This document shows positions 31,606-41,209 of a DNA stretch of 64,000 nt, in pieces. Numbering within the stretch: position 1 is the first letter of the stretch; every line of letters starts with the position of its first letter. This stretch comes from Nocardia asteroides (GTDB lineage Bacteria > Actinomycetota > Actinomycetes > Mycobacteriales > Mycobacteriaceae): the NCBI RefSeq assembly GCF_900637185.1, contig NZ_LR134352.1, positions 5,136,001 to 5,200,000 of the forward strand, in the 5' to 3' direction. Under the pieces are notes generated by a model. It was not told the origin of the DNA, ran no database searches, and saw only the letters and a program-made list of their open reading frames with translations. The position numbers were made by a program, and so were the translations under genes.

Positions 31606-31752
31606 AGGCTTCTCCTCGTGTCAGAACTGTCGATGGCCGCCGAACCGACCCATCGTGCACCGTCGCGTTCGGCAAGAACCACTTATTTTACCGTCCGCCA
31701 ACTCGGCGGCCGAACCGGCGCCGTCCGGTGTGAGCGTGGTTACTCTCGTCGC

Positions 31753-32517
31753 ATGACTACCGATCTACTGGGCCGGACCGCCCTCGTCACCGGCGCGAGC
31801 CGGGGCATCGGCCTGGCCACCGCCGCCGAACTGCTGCGCCGTGGGGCGAACGTGCTGATCACCGCCCGCAAACCCGAGCCGCTCGAGGCCGCGGCCGAGG
31901 AATTGCGCGCCCTCGGGCACAAGGGACAGGTGAGCGCGCTGGCGGGCAACGCGGGTGACGCCGACGCGCGCGCGGAGGCGGTGGCCAGGGCCGTCGCCGA
32001 GTTCGGTTCGCTCGACATCCTGGTCAACAACACCGGCATCAACCCGGTCTACGGCGCGCTGATGGACGCCGATCTGGGCGCGGTGAGCAAGATCTTCGAC
32101 GTGAACGTGGTCGCCTCGCTCGGCTATATCCAGCAGGCGTACCGGGCCTGGATGGCCGAGCACGGCGGCGCCGTGGTCAATGTCGCCAGTGTGGCCGGGA
32201 TCCGCTCCTCGGGCGTGATCTCCGCCTACGGCGCCTCCAAGTCGGCGCTGATCCGGCTGACCGAGGAACTGGCCTGGCAGCTGGGTCCGAAGATCCGGGT
32301 CAACGCGGTGGCGCCGGGCGTGGTGAAGACCAAGTTCGCCGACGCGCTGTACTCGGCCGACGAGGAGCGCGCGGCGAGCGTGTACCCGATGAAGCGGCTC
32401 GGCGTGCCCGAGGACGTGGCGCGGCTGATCGCGTTCCTGGTCTCCGACGAGGCCGCCTGGATCACCGGCGACTGCGTGCGTGTCGACGGCGGCCTGCTGT
32501 CCACGGGCGGTATCTGA
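31753..32517 (+). CDS. Short-chain dehydrogenase/reductase (SDR), FabG-like
   Basis: 254 residues. The classical SDR pattern is complete: NAD(P)-binding TGASRGIG, the NNTG motif (LVNNTGINP), catalytic Ser in NVASVAG and Tyr-X3-Lys in YGASKSA. It reduces or oxidises a carbonyl/hydroxyl substrate that cannot be named. TACTCT at 31741-31746 ends six bases before the ATG with no Shine-Dalgarno between, the spacing of a leaderless transcript. It is divergent from the ABC-F gene. Confidence 0.92.
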   Translation: MTTDLLGRTALVTGASRGIGLATAAELLRRGANVLITARKPEPLEAAAEELRALGHKGQVSALAGNAGDADARAEAVARAVAEFGSLDILVNNTGINPVYGALMDADLGAVSKIFDVNVVASLGYIQQAYRAWMAEHGGAVVNVASVAGIRSSGVISAYGASKSALIRLTEELAWQLGPKIRVNAVAPGVVKTKFADALYSADEERAASVYPMKRLGVPEDVARLIAFLVSDEAAWITGDCVRVDGGLLSTGGI

Positions 32518-32530
32518 GGCGAGACGACGA

Positions 32531-32560
32531 CCGGGCAGGGACCGTGCGGTCCCTGCCCGG
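32531..32560. terminator. Bidirectional terminator between SDR and MmpL genes
   Basis: CCGGGCAGGGACC, a four-base loop and GGTCCCTGCCCGG form a perfect 13-bp stem between convergent stop codons. Confidence 0.88.
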
Positions 32561-32576
32561 TGCGCGTCGATCGCGC

Positions 32577-34922
32577 TCAGTCCTTGCTGTCGCCGCGTCC
32601 CGCGGCCGCCAGTTCTTCCTCGGCCCTGGCCGCTTCGGCCCGTGCCGCCTCGGCCCGCGCGAGCGGATCGTTCACGACGATCTCGGGCTCGCTCGCCGTG
32701 CGGGCCGTGGTGACGCCCAGCGGATCACGCACCGGCACATCGCGTCCCACCGACCGGCCCGCGCCGCTCTCGTCCAGGCCCCAGCGGTCGTGCAGGCGGC
32801 GCAGGAACTCCGGCGCGTACCAGTTGGCGTCGCCGAGCAGCTTCATCGCGGCGGGCAGCAGGAAGCCGCGCACCAGGGTGGCGTCGACGATGACCGCCAG
32901 CGGCAGACCGATGCCGAAGGCCTTCATGAAGGTGATGTCGGAGGCCAGGAAGCCGAGGAACACCACCGAGATGAGGATCGCGGCGGCGGTGACGATGCGC
33001 CCGATCCGTTCCAGGCCCACCGCGACGGCGGTCTCGTTCTTGCCGGTGCGGTCGTACTCCTCGCGGATGCGCGAGAGCAGGAACACCTGGTAGTCCATGG
33101 CCAGACCGAACGCGGCGGCGAACAGCATGACCGGCACGGTCGCCGACAGATCACCGGTGACGGTGAAGCCGAGCAGCCCGGACAGGTGCCCGTCCTGGAA
33201 GACCCAGACCAGGGCGCCGAAGGTCGCGGTGAGGCTGAGCGCGCTGAGGATCACGGCCAGCACGGGCAACACCACGCTGCCGGTGAGCGCGAACAGCACG
33301 ATCAGCATCAGGATCACGACGAAGGCCAGCGCCCACGGCAGCGCGTCCTCGATGGCGGCGATGGAGTCGGCGTGGCCCGCCGCGACGCCGCCGACGAGCA
33401 GCTCACTCGGTGTCTCGATGGCGCGGACGTCCTGAACCAGCGCCGCCTGGGCCGCGTTGTCGGCGGTGGAGGGCACGATCGTCAGATACACCGCACGGTC
33501 GGCCCGGAACCGCTCGTTGACGGCGGTCGGCGCGGCGAGCAGCCCGCCCTGGGCGTAACTGCCGGTGGCGGTGTCCACGCGGCGGACGTTGTCCAGGTCG
33601 GACAGGTCGCGCGCGATGGCGTCCAGGCCTTCGGCGCTGTAGGAGCTGTCGGGCAGGACGGCCACGAGGGTGTCCTGGTCGCTCTCGCCGAAGTCGCGGT
33701 GCACGATGTCGGTCACCTGGCGCGAGCTCATCGATTCCGGCAGCGAGCGTTCGTCGGGGAAACCGAGTTTGATACCGAGGAACGGCGCGCCCAGGAGCAG
33801 CAGCAGCGCGGTGACGGCCAGGCCGATCGGGATCGGCTTGCGCATCACGGCGGTGGCCAGGCGATGCCAGGCACCTTCACCCTGGGCCGGGCGCGGCGCC
33901 CGCAGGAACCACCAGCCGATCTGGCCCTTGTCGATCCGCGAGCCGAGCAGCAGCAGGATCGCGGGCAGCAGGGTCAGCGAGACCGCCGCCGCCAGCGCCG
34001 CGACGATGATGCCCGCGTAGCCCATCGAGCGGATGGCCAGCAGCGGGAAGAACAGCAGACCGGCGAGCGCGACCGCGACGGTCAGCGCCGAGAACGCCAC
34101 GGTGCGACCGGCGGTGCGCAGGGTGACCGCCACCGCGCTCTCGGGCGACCGGCCCGCGCCCAGCTCGTCCCGGAACCGGTTGACCACCAGCAGGCTGTAA
34201 TCGATCGCCAGGCCCAGGCCCAGCAGGGTCGCCACATTGGTGGCGGTCACCGCGAGCGGGGTGATCACCGTGAACAGGGTCAGCACGCCCATGGTGGCGA
34301 GCACGGTGGCGAAGGAGACCAGCAGCGGCAGGCTCGCCGCCACCAGGCCGCCGAAGACGAACAGCAGCGCGATCAGCGTGAACGGGAACGCGATCGCCTC
34401 GCCCTTGGCGACGTCGACCTTGCCCTGTTGCACCGTCTCGTGCATGAGCATGGCGTAGCCGCCTGCCCTGACCTGCAGCGCGCCTTGGGTTCCCGTCAGC
34501 TCGTCGGCGACGGCGGCCACGCGCTCGTCGATCTCGCGCTCGGACCCGAGCACGGTCGCGACGATCATGCCCTGCTTGCCGTCGACGCTGCGCAGCGCGG
34601 GCAGATGGGTGGTCCAGTACGACTGGACATCGGTGATGCCCTCGCGCTCCTGCAGATTCGCGACCAGCGCGGTGGCGGCGGCGGTGGCCTCGGGGTCGTC
34701 GACCGAGGATTCGGTCTCCACCAGCAGCAACAGATTCGGTGGCGACTGCCCGAAGTCGTCGCGCAGCACCGCGAGCGCTCTGCTGGATTCCCCACCCGGG
34801 TCGGAGTACCCGCCGCCCTCCACCCGCTCGAACAGCATCGCGCCGAGTGCACCGAGCACCACTGCGAGCACCGCGAACACGCCGAGCACCCAGCGGCTGC
34901 GCCGCTTGGTGAATTCGAACAC
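32577..34922 (-). CDS. MMPL/RND-family transporter
   Basis: 781 residues. Two repeats of one N-terminal helix, a periplasmic domain and five membrane helices, as in MmpL proteins; LGLGLAIDYSLLVVNRFRDE and FGLAMDYQVFLLSRIREEY are the paired Asp-Tyr proton-relay motifs in TM4 and TM10. The C-terminal 70 residues are charged with an Ala/Glu helix. Members export lipids or drugs using proton-motive force; the substrate is unknown. GTG 34922 follows AGGGGA at good spacing, preferred over TTG 34949. The gene stands alone and has no MmpS partner. Confidence 0.92.
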   Translation of the reverse strand: MFEFTKRRSRWVLGVFAVLAVVLGALGAMLFERVEGGGYSDPGGESSRALAVLRDDFGQSPPNLLLLVETESSVDDPEATAAATALVANLQEREGITDVQSYWTTHLPALRSVDGKQGMIVATVLGSEREIDERVAAVADELTGTQGALQVRAGGYAMLMHETVQQGKVDVAKGEAIAFPFTLIALLFVFGGLVAASLPLLVSFATVLATMGVLTLFTVITPLAVTATNVATLLGLGLAIDYSLLVVNRFRDELGAGRSPESAVAVTLRTAGRTVAFSALTVAVALAGLLFFPLLAIRSMGYAGIIVAALAAAVSLTLLPAILLLLGSRIDKGQIGWWFLRAPRPAQGEGAWHRLATAVMRKPIPIGLAVTALLLLLGAPFLGIKLGFPDERSLPESMSSRQVTDIVHRDFGESDQDTLVAVLPDSSYSAEGLDAIARDLSDLDNVRRVDTATGSYAQGGLLAAPTAVNERFRADRAVYLTIVPSTADNAAQAALVQDVRAIETPSELLVGGVAAGHADSIAAIEDALPWALAFVVILMLIVLFALTGSVVLPVLAVILSALSLTATFGALVWVFQDGHLSGLLGFTVTGDLSATVPVMLFAAAFGLAMDYQVFLLSRIREEYDRTGKNETAVAVGLERIGRIVTAAAILISVVFLGFLASDITFMKAFGIGLPLAVIVDATLVRGFLLPAAMKLLGDANWYAPEFLRRLHDRWGLDESGAGRSVGRDVPVRDPLGVTTARTASEPEIVVNDPLARAEAARAEAARAEEELAAAGRGDSKD

Positions 34923-35101
34923 CGGATATTCCCCTAACTCGTCACGCAACTGGGCGCCGCGTATCTCGCCGGGCGGGGGTCCGGAGCTGCCGGGCCGGTC
35001 CGCCTCGTCGGCCCGATCCTGTTGGCGGGTCGGCGCGTTCGCTCGGCGATGGTAGCAACTTCGTGGCTCGGCCGCCGGGCCTCGGGGCGACGTCGACGCC
35101 G

Positions 35102-36187
35102 CTAGCGGATCGGCCGCCCGCTCGCCCCGGCGACCGCGGTCACCAGAGTGCGGCGCGACCGCGGCGGGAGCGCGGCGAACAGGGCGCCCATCGCGGCCAC
35201 GGTGCCGCGCAGATCGTCGTCGCCGGACAGGTACGCGCGCTGCTTCGGCACGGGCAGCGCGAAGAAGGCGTCGAAGAAGACCGCGGTGTCGCGCGGCGGG
35301 ATGGCCAGCAGCGCACGCAGTCCCGCACGGCGCAGGGCGGCCACGGCGCGCGCCTGGGGCGGCCGCGGCGCCGATCCGGTGGCGACGGCGTCGGCGGCAC
35401 GCAACGAGGCGGCGACGCTGTAGCCGGTGGCGGGGTGGGTCAGTCCGCCCGCCGCACCGAAGCGGCCGCCGCCCGGAGTACCGCCCTGCACGGGAAAGCG
35501 CACGCGCTCGACGGGTTCCGTGCCGGAGACGGCGATGCCGCGGGCCCGCAGGCGATGTTCCAGGCGCTGCCGCAGGACATCGGGGCCGAGGGCGGGACGG
35601 CCGGCCAGGCAGGTCTCCTCGTAGAGCATGGTGTCCGGGCCGAGGGGCACGGCGTAGAGGAACGACGGCGGGTCATCCGGCCCGGTGCCGTTGTCGCGCC
35701 GCCAGTCCATGAACAGCGGTGGGCCGTCGGTGCCGGCACGGGGCAGGATCACGCCGTAGGCGGTCTGCTCGGCCCGGCGCGGTGACCGGGCCAGCCCGCG
35801 CGCGTCGATCACCCGGCCCGTGCGGACGAGTCCAGTCGCCGTGCGGACCGTGCCCGCGCGCGCGTCCAGCGCGAGTACGCGGTCGGCGAGCACTTCGGCA
35901 CCATCGACGCGCAGCGAGCGTTGCAGGGCGGCGGTGTCGAGTACCTGATACGGACGATCGATCCGATGCTCGCGCAGCGCCCACGCCGTCGGCGCGGGGA
36001 CGGTCGCGGCCACCACGGCCGGGTCGAGCCACTCCGGGAGTTCGTCGGCCCAGGCCGCGTAGGTCGGCGTCCACACCCGGTCGGGGTGCGGGTCGATCAC
36101 CGTGACGGCCAGGCCGTGGGCCAGCGCCCGATGGGCAACGGCCCGCCCGGCCGGGCCTAGTCCGCAGACGATCACCGGGGCACGCAC
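35102..36187 (-). CDS. Lycopene beta-cyclase-like FAD-dependent enzyme (CrtL/CrtY family)
   Basis: 361 residues. The N-terminal dinucleotide fold is VIVCGLGPAGRAVAHRALA; family motifs LFMDWRRDN and MLYEETCLAGRP are present, and GAAGGLTHPATGYSVAASL follows. These flavoproteins cyclise the ends of lycopene. No other carotenoid gene lies in the window, so it is a stand-alone cyclase here. Start GTG 36187 has only a weak binding site. It is divergent from ku. Confidence 0.85.
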   Translation of the reverse strand: MRAPVIVCGLGPAGRAVAHRALAHGLAVTVIDPHPDRVWTPTYAAWADELPEWLDPAVVAATVPAPTAWALREHRIDRPYQVLDTAALQRSLRVDGAEVLADRVLALDARAGTVRTATGLVRTGRVIDARGLARSPRRAEQTAYGVILPRAGTDGPPLFMDWRRDNGTGPDDPPSFLYAVPLGPDTMLYEETCLAGRPALGPDVLRQRLEHRLRARGIAVSGTEPVERVRFPVQGGTPGGGRFGAAGGLTHPATGYSVAASLRAADAVATGSAPRPPQARAVAALRRAGLRALLAIPPRDTAVFFDAFFALPVPKQRAYLSGDDDLRGTVAAMGALFAALPPRSRRTLVTAVAGASGRPIR

Positions 36188-36297
36188 CCGTCGATTGGAT
36201 CAGACCCGCCGATTACCAGCACCGCCGCATCACGGACGGGCACCGGTTCGGTGCCACTCGCTCGCCCCCCGGGCACACTTCGGGCATGCTGGCAGTT

Positions 36298-37209
36298 ATG
36301 AGATCGATCTGGAAGGGCTCGATCGCATTCGGGCTGGTCAACGTCCCGGTCAAGGTGTACACCGCGACCGAGGACCACGACATCCGGTTCCACCAGGTCC
36401 ACGCCGAGGACGGGGGCCGGATCAAGTACGACCGGGTCTGCCAGGTGTGCGGCAAATCCATCCAGTACGCCGACATCGACAAGGCCTACGTCTCGCCCGA
36501 CGGCGACCAGGTGGTGCTCACCGATGCCGACTTCGCGAAACTCCCCGCCGCGGAGAAGCACGAGATCCCGGTGCTCGAGTTCGTGCCGTCCGAACAGATC
36601 GACCCGGTCCTGTTCGACAAGAGTTACTACCTCGAACCGGATTCCTCGACGCCCAAGGCCTACCAGTTGCTGGCCGCCACGCTGGAACGCATCGACAAGA
36701 CCGCGCTGGTGCACTTCACCCTGCGGCAGAAGACGCGGCTGGCGGCGTTACGGGTGCGCGAGGGCGTGCTGGTCCTGCAGACGCTGCTGTGGCCGGACGA
36801 GGTCAGGTCGGTGGACTTCCCCGCGCTCGACGACGCGCCCACGCCGCGCCCGCAGGAACTGAAGATGGCCGAGACCCTGGTGGAGTCGATGTCGGGCGAC
36901 TTCGACCCCGGCGAGTACACCGACGAATACCAGATCGAACTGCAGAAGCTGCTGGACGAGGCGATCGCGAGCGGGTCGGGCAAGGTCGACACCGCCGCCG
37001 CGGCCGAACCCGCCGAACAGCCCGACGCCGAGGTCGTCGACCTGGTCGCGGCCCTGCAGCGCAGCCTCGAGGCCAGCGGACGCCGCGAGGCCGAGCCCGC
37101 CCCGAAGAAGAAGGCCGCGAAGAAGGCGCCGGCCAAGAAGGCCGCGGCGCGCAAGTCGACGGCGAGCAAAACCACCGAGCGCAAGTCCGCGGCCCGCAAG
37201 GGCGCGTAG
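36298..37209 (+). CDS. ku: Non-homologous end-joining protein Ku
   Basis: 303 residues. The start MRSIWKGSIAFGLVNVPVKVY and FHQVHAEDGGRIKYDRVCQVCG are hallmarks of bacterial Ku, which forms a ring dimer on DNA ends and recruits LigD. The C-terminus is a Lys/Ala-rich extension (PKKKAAKKAPAKKAAARK) like the histone-H1-type tails of some actinobacterial Ku. ATG 36298 fits the family alignment; ATG 36286 upstream is preceded by CACACT at a leaderless-like distance and is an alternative. No ligD is adjacent. Confidence 0.95.
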   Translation: MRSIWKGSIAFGLVNVPVKVYTATEDHDIRFHQVHAEDGGRIKYDRVCQVCGKSIQYADIDKAYVSPDGDQVVLTDADFAKLPAAEKHEIPVLEFVPSEQIDPVLFDKSYYLEPDSSTPKAYQLLAATLERIDKTALVHFTLRQKTRLAALRVREGVLVLQTLLWPDEVRSVDFPALDDAPTPRPQELKMAETLVESMSGDFDPGEYTDEYQIELQKLLDEAIASGSGKVDTAAAAEPAEQPDAEVVDLVAALQRSLEASGRREAEPAPKKKAAKKAPAKKAAARKSTASKTTERKSAARKGA

Positions 37210-37224
37210 GGCACACTGGCGGCC

Positions 37225-37773
37225 ATGGACTCCGCGATCGCTGTCGTGCCGATGGGCCTGGGACATCTGCGTCAAGTCCTCGACCTCGGTCACCAGGTGT
37301 TCGACACGACCACCAAGCCCTACACGTCGTGGTCGCTCACCGCGGTCGCCGAACACCTCGACAGTCCCGACAACGCGTGCTGGGTGGCGCTGGACTCCGA
37401 CCGGGTGGTCGGGTTCGTGCTCGGCTCGATGGAGTTCGAGCACCGCGACGACTGGGCCTACCTGGAGTGGATCGCGGTCGCACCGGACATGCAGGGCCAC
37501 GGCATCGCGCGCAGGCTGGTGAACGTGTGCTCGGAGGCGCTGTTCGCGCGCGGCGCCCGCCACATCGTCACCGACGTCGAGGACCGCAACAGCGCCTCGG
37601 CCGCGCTGATGACCAGCACCGGTTTCGTGCCCGCCGCGACGGTGACGCTGCTGGTGCGCCCGAACCCCGACGAAGCGGGCACCGAGGGTGAGCAGCCGCT
37701 GCCGCCCCTGTCGGCCACCGCCCGCCACGACCTGGTCCGCCGCGGCAGGCTCTCGGTGGACCCCCGACGCTGA
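37225..37773 (+). CDS. GNAT-family N-acetyltransferase
   Basis: 182 residues. The acetyl-CoA-binding motif is WIAVAPDMQGHGIARRLVNV, preceded by the core strand VVGFVLGSMEFE, and followed by DRNSASAALMTSTGFVPA. It transfers an acetyl group to an unknown amine. Fifteen bases separate it from ku, so the two are probably co-transcribed. The C-terminal 40 residues are a hydrophilic extension. Confidence 0.88.
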   Translation: MDSAIAVVPMGLGHLRQVLDLGHQVFDTTTKPYTSWSLTAVAEHLDSPDNACWVALDSDRVVGFVLGSMEFEHRDDWAYLEWIAVAPDMQGHGIARRLVNVCSEALFARGARHIVTDVEDRNSASAALMTSTGFVPAATVTLLVRPNPDEAGTEGEQPLPPLSATARHDLVRRGRLSVDPRR

Positions 37774-37858
37774 CCACCGGGCCCAGCTCGGCACCACCCG
37801 CTCGCACATCCGCAGCCGTTGCGGTCCAGGTGGGCTCGGCTACACCGATGTCCGCAAG

Positions 37859-37874
37859 TTAGACGGGCGTCCAA
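37859..37874. promoter_or_regulatory. Palindrome upstream of the methionine transporter operon
   Basis: TTAGAC, GGGC, GTCCAA form an inverted repeat (five of six positions per arm) 107 bases before metQ. Sulfur regulators such as McbR in corynebacteria bind TAGAC/GTCTA repeats but with a longer spacer, so the identity of the regulator is open. No SAM riboswitch was recognised in 37774-37980. Confidence 0.35.
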
Positions 37875-37980
37875 GAGTTTGCGAGGGTTTCGCTCGCGCC
37901 AAATCAAACCATTGCCGGAGGTCGGCGCGCGCGGCTTGGATGACCGGGTTCACCCTCAGCGAGCAATTCGGGAGTATCAA

Positions 37981-38853
37981 GTGAAATTCCGTCGGGTACT
38001 GGCGATCCCGGTCCTGGTAGCGACCGCGGCCCTCACTCTCACGGCGTGCGGTTCGGACGACGCGGAGTCCGGCACCGTGGTGCGGATCGGCACCACCGAC
38101 AAGGACAAGGCCTGGGACGTCTTCGAGCAGAAGGCCAAGGAACAGGGCATCACGCTGAAGATCACCAACTTCTCCGACTACAAGCAGCCCAACGCGGCGC
38201 TGTCGCAGAAGCAGATCGACGTCAACCTGTTCCAGCACCTGCAGTTCCTCGGGCAGTACAACGTGGCGAGCTCGGACACGCTGACCCCGATCGGCGCGAC
38301 CTACATCGTGCCGCTGGGCCTGTACTCCAAGAAGCACAAGGCGCTCGCCGACATCCCGGCCGGCGGCGAGATCGCGATCCCCAACGATCCGACCAACCAG
38401 GCCCGCGCCCTGTTCGTACTGCAGGCCGCCGGGCTGCTGAAGCTCACCGGCACCTCCGCCCAGCCCACCCCCGCCGACGTCGACAAGGGCGCGTCCAAGG
38501 TGCGGGTGACACCGGTCGACGCCGCGCAGACCGCGCTGTCGCTGGCCTCGGTCGACGGTTCGGTGGTCAACAACACCTTCCTCGAACGATCCGGCATCGA
38601 CCCGCATTCGGCGCTGTACAAGGACGACCCGAAGAACCCGGCCGCCGAGCCGTACATCAACGTGATCGTCACCCGCGCCGAGGACAAGACCAATCCGACC
38701 TACCTGAAGCTGGTCGAGATCTGGAAGGACCCGGCCGTGGCCGCCGCGCACGCCGAGGTCACCAAGAACACCGCGGTCGCCGTGACCCGTCCCGGCCCCG
38801 AGCTCGAACAGATCCTCGACCGGGTGCAGCAGGGCATCCGCGCGAACAAGTGA
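37981..38853 (+). CDS. metQ: D-methionine ABC transporter, substrate-binding lipoprotein
   Basis: 290 residues. Lipoprotein signal peptide with lipobox LTLTAC, then a NlpA/MetQ fold: GTTDKDKAWDVFEQKAKEQG, QKQIDVNLFQHLQFL and the conserved AIPNDPTNQARAL. Binds methionine outside the membrane and delivers it to MetI. GTG 37981 follows GGGAG. metN starts within its stop codon (GTGA), giving a tight metQ-metN-metI operon. Confidence 0.94.
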   Translation: MKFRRVLAIPVLVATAALTLTACGSDDAESGTVVRIGTTDKDKAWDVFEQKAKEQGITLKITNFSDYKQPNAALSQKQIDVNLFQHLQFLGQYNVASSDTLTPIGATYIVPLGLYSKKHKALADIPAGGEIAIPNDPTNQARALFVLQAAGLLKLTGTSAQPTPADVDKGASKVRVTPVDAAQTALSLASVDGSVVNNTFLERSGIDPHSALYKDDPKNPAAEPYINVIVTRAEDKTNPTYLKLVEIWKDPAVAAAHAEVTKNTAVAVTRPGPELEQILDRVQQGIRANK

Positions 38854-39863
38854 GTTCCGCGACCGCCGCGGTCGAGTTCCGTTCCGTCACCAAGGTCTTC
38901 GGCGACGGCAAGGACCGCCACGTCGCGCTCGACGCGCTCGATCTGCGGATCGAGCGGGGCGAGATCTTCGGCGTGATCGGCTATTCCGGGGCTGGCAAGT
39001 CCACCCTGGTGCGGTTGATCAACGCACTGGAGAAGCCCAGCTCCGGGACGATCACGATCGCGGGAACCCCCATCACCGGGGTGCCCGAGTCGGCGGTGCG
39101 GGCGCTGCGCCGCGATATCGGCATGGTGTTCCAGCAGTTCAACCTGTTCCGCTCGCGCACGGCGGCGGGCAATGTGGAATATCCACTGAAGGTGGCGGGC
39201 TGGAAACGCGCCGAACGCAAGGCCAGAGTCGCCGAGCTGCTCGACTTCGTCGGGCTGGCCGACAAGGCCCGCGCCTACCCCGACCAGCTCTCCGGCGGGC
39301 AGAAACAGCGGGTCGGGATCGCGCGGGCCCTGGCGACCTCGCCGTCGCTGCTGCTCGCCGACGAGGCCACCTCCGCGCTGGACCCGGAGACCACCGGCGA
39401 AGTGCTGCGGTTGCTGAAGAAGATCAACGCCGAACTCGGCGTGACCATCGTGGTGATCACCCACGAGATGGATGTGATCCGCGCGGTCGCCGACCGGGTG
39501 GCGGTGCTGGCCGAGGGGCGGGTCGTCGAATTGGCGCGCACCTTCGACGTTTTCGCGGCGCCGCGGGCCGCGCCCACCCGGTCCTTCGTGGCGACCGTCC
39601 TGCACAACCGCCCCGATCCGGCCGAGCTGGACCGGTTGCGCACGGTGCACGGCGGCAGGCTGGTCACCGTCGACATCGACGACGACGGCGGGATCGGGGC
39701 GGCGCTGGCCGCCGCGACCACGGCGGGCGTGCGCTTCGAGATCGTCTACGGCGGCGTGAGCACCCTGCAGGACCGCACCTTCGGCAGCATCACCGTGGCG
39801 CTGCACGGCCCGGACGACGCGGTGGACCGGGTCGCCGCCGGCCTGACCGGAAAGGCGGACTGA
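38850..39863 (+). CDS. metN: Methionine ABC transporter ATP-binding protein
   Basis: 337 residues. ABC cassette: Walker A GYSGAGKST, Q-loop VFQQFNLF, signature LSGGQKQR, Walker B LLLADEATSALD, switch His in VITHEMD. After about residue 260 a C-terminal NIL/ACT-like domain (RLRTVHGGRLVTVDID to ITVALHG) is typical of MetN and senses intracellular methionine to inhibit uptake. GTG start overlaps metQ; the stop shares a base with the metI start. Confidence 0.95.
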   Translation: MSSATAAVEFRSVTKVFGDGKDRHVALDALDLRIERGEIFGVIGYSGAGKSTLVRLINALEKPSSGTITIAGTPITGVPESAVRALRRDIGMVFQQFNLFRSRTAAGNVEYPLKVAGWKRAERKARVAELLDFVGLADKARAYPDQLSGGQKQRVGIARALATSPSLLLADEATSALDPETTGEVLRLLKKINAELGVTIVVITHEMDVIRAVADRVAVLAEGRVVELARTFDVFAAPRAAPTRSFVATVLHNRPDPAELDRLRTVHGGRLVTVDIDDDGGIGAALAAATTAGVRFEIVYGGVSTLQDRTFGSITVALHGPDDAVDRVAAGLTGKAD

Positions 39864-40525
39864 TGGAGACCAACTGGGAGAAGCTGCGGCCCACGCTGTT
39901 CGAGGCGATCGGGACCACCGTCTATCTGGTCGGCGTGACGTTCGTGGTGGCCGGGGCGATCGGACTGGTGCTCGGCACCGCGCTCTACACCACCCGTAAG
40001 GGCGGGCTGCTGGCGAACGCGCCGGTCTACCTGGTGCTCAATGTGCTGGTGAACGTGGTGCGGCCGATTCCGTTCATCATCCTGCTGGCCGCGTTGGGAC
40101 CGGTCACCCTGGAGGTGGTCGGGACGACCATCGGGTCCGAGGCCGCGCTGTTCGTGATGATCGTGGCCGCCTCCTTCGGGATCGCCCGGATCGTGGAACA
40201 GAATCTGGTGACGGTCGATCCCGGCGTGATCGAGGCCGCCCGCGCGGTCGGCGCGACGCCGCTGCGGATCATTCTCACGCTGCTGATCCCGGAGGCGCTG
40301 GGACCACTGATCCTCGGCTACACCTTCGTGGTGATCTCGATCGTCGACATCTCCGCGATGGCGGGCACGGTGGGCGGTGGCGGGCTCGGCGATTTCGCGA
40401 TCGTGTACGGCTATCAGCAATTCCAGTGGGAAGTGACCATCGTGGCGGTGCTGATCATCATCGCCGGCGTGCAGGGCGTGCAGTTCCTCGGTAATTGGCT
40501 GGCGCGGAAAGTATTGCGCCGCTGA
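39863..40525 (+). CDS. metI: Methionine ABC transporter permease
   Basis: 220 residues with five or six transmembrane helices and the permease EAA loop GVIEAARAVGATPLRIILTLLIPEA, which contacts MetN. The N-terminus (WEKLRPTLFEAIGTTVYLV) is characteristic of MetI. The ATG overlaps the metN stop (TGATG). A strong terminator follows. Confidence 0.95.
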   Translation: METNWEKLRPTLFEAIGTTVYLVGVTFVVAGAIGLVLGTALYTTRKGGLLANAPVYLVLNVLVNVVRPIPFIILLAALGPVTLEVVGTTIGSEAALFVMIVAASFGIARIVEQNLVTVDPGVIEAARAVGATPLRIILTLLIPEALGPLILGYTFVVISIVDISAMAGTVGGGGLGDFAIVYGYQQFQWEVTIVAVLIIIAGVQGVQFLGNWLARKVLRR

Positions 40526-40540
40526 ATGTCACCGGACGCG

Positions 40541-40574
40541 AAAACGGGGCACGGATCGGTCCGTGCCCCGTTTT
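40541..40574. terminator. Terminator after metI
   Basis: AAAACGGGGCACGGA, loop TCGG, and the exact complement TCCGTGCCCCGTTTT. T and A tracts on both sides make it bidirectional, serving metI and the convergent DUF4189 gene. Confidence 0.92.
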
Positions 40575-40588
40575 CTCGTGGACCCGCG

Positions 40589-41089
40589 TCAGATGTTCGA
40601 CGTGCAGGCTGACAGGATGACGCTCGCGGCACGCGGCGAGGCCGAACCCGGGTCCGGGAACGGCGGGGCGCTGAAGCCGAGCACGTCCACCGCGGCCCGC
40701 TCGGCGGCGGCCTGGTTGTGGTCCCAGGCCCAGCCGAAGCGGTAGTCCGCGCCCTGCGCGACGGCACCGCAGGCATTGCGGAACTCGACGACGATCTGGC
40801 AATCCCACACGCCGCACTCCGCGAGCGCGGCCTGACTCGCCGCCGCCCAGCTGCCGTAGTTGACCGCCGAGGCGACCACGGCTTCCTCCGACGACAGAGC
40901 CAGCGCACCGTACAGATCACCCGAGGTGGCCTGGAAGCCACCGTCGCGCGAGACGGCGGTGTAGCCGGGCGCCTCGGCGATGGCCACGCCGCTCTCGGCC
41001 GCGGCGGCCGAACCGGCGTTCACGACGGTGAACGCGGCCACCGCGGACATGGCGGCCACACCCAGGGCATATTTGCCCACAACAGACAT
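40589..41089 (-). CDS. Secreted DUF4189-family protein (1 of 3)
   Basis: 166 residues. Signal peptide (VVGKYALGVAAMSAVAAFTVVNAGSAAAA) followed by a DUF4189-like domain: YGALALSSEEAV, paired cysteines in ECGVWDCQIVVEFRNACGAV and a C-terminal LSACTSN. The Cys pattern fits two disulfides in an exported protein. GGGGAG lies eight bases before ATG 41089. Function is unknown. Two related genes occur at 43.9-44.8 kb. This copy has an extra segment after the signal peptide and is the most diverged. Confidence 0.8.
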   Translation of the reverse strand: MSVVGKYALGVAAMSAVAAFTVVNAGSAAAAESGVAIAEAPGYTAVSRDGGFQATSGDLYGALALSSEEAVVASAVNYGSWAAASQAALAECGVWDCQIVVEFRNACGAVAQGADYRFGWAWDHNQAAAERAAVDVLGFSAPPFPDPGSASPRAASVILSACTSNI

Positions 41090-41209
41090 CAGTGATTCTC
41101 CCCATCGAAATATGACTTCGTGGTCGAAGCCGGTTCCATCATGAACCGTGCGGCGTGCGGTCGGGAAATAGCCGGAGCGAATTGCCCACCCCGCGTGGGA
41201 ATTCCCGGC

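Noticed and set aside
37774..37980. Possible SAM riboswitch upstream of metQ
   Set aside because: No recognisable SAM-I, SAM-II or SAM-IV core; only a short palindrome was found.
40524..40538. AATGTCACCGG after metI, identical to part of the 25460 element
   Set aside because: Only 11 bases match, there is no palindrome or flanking TGTGGACGGT, and it lies past the end of the met operon beside a terminator.
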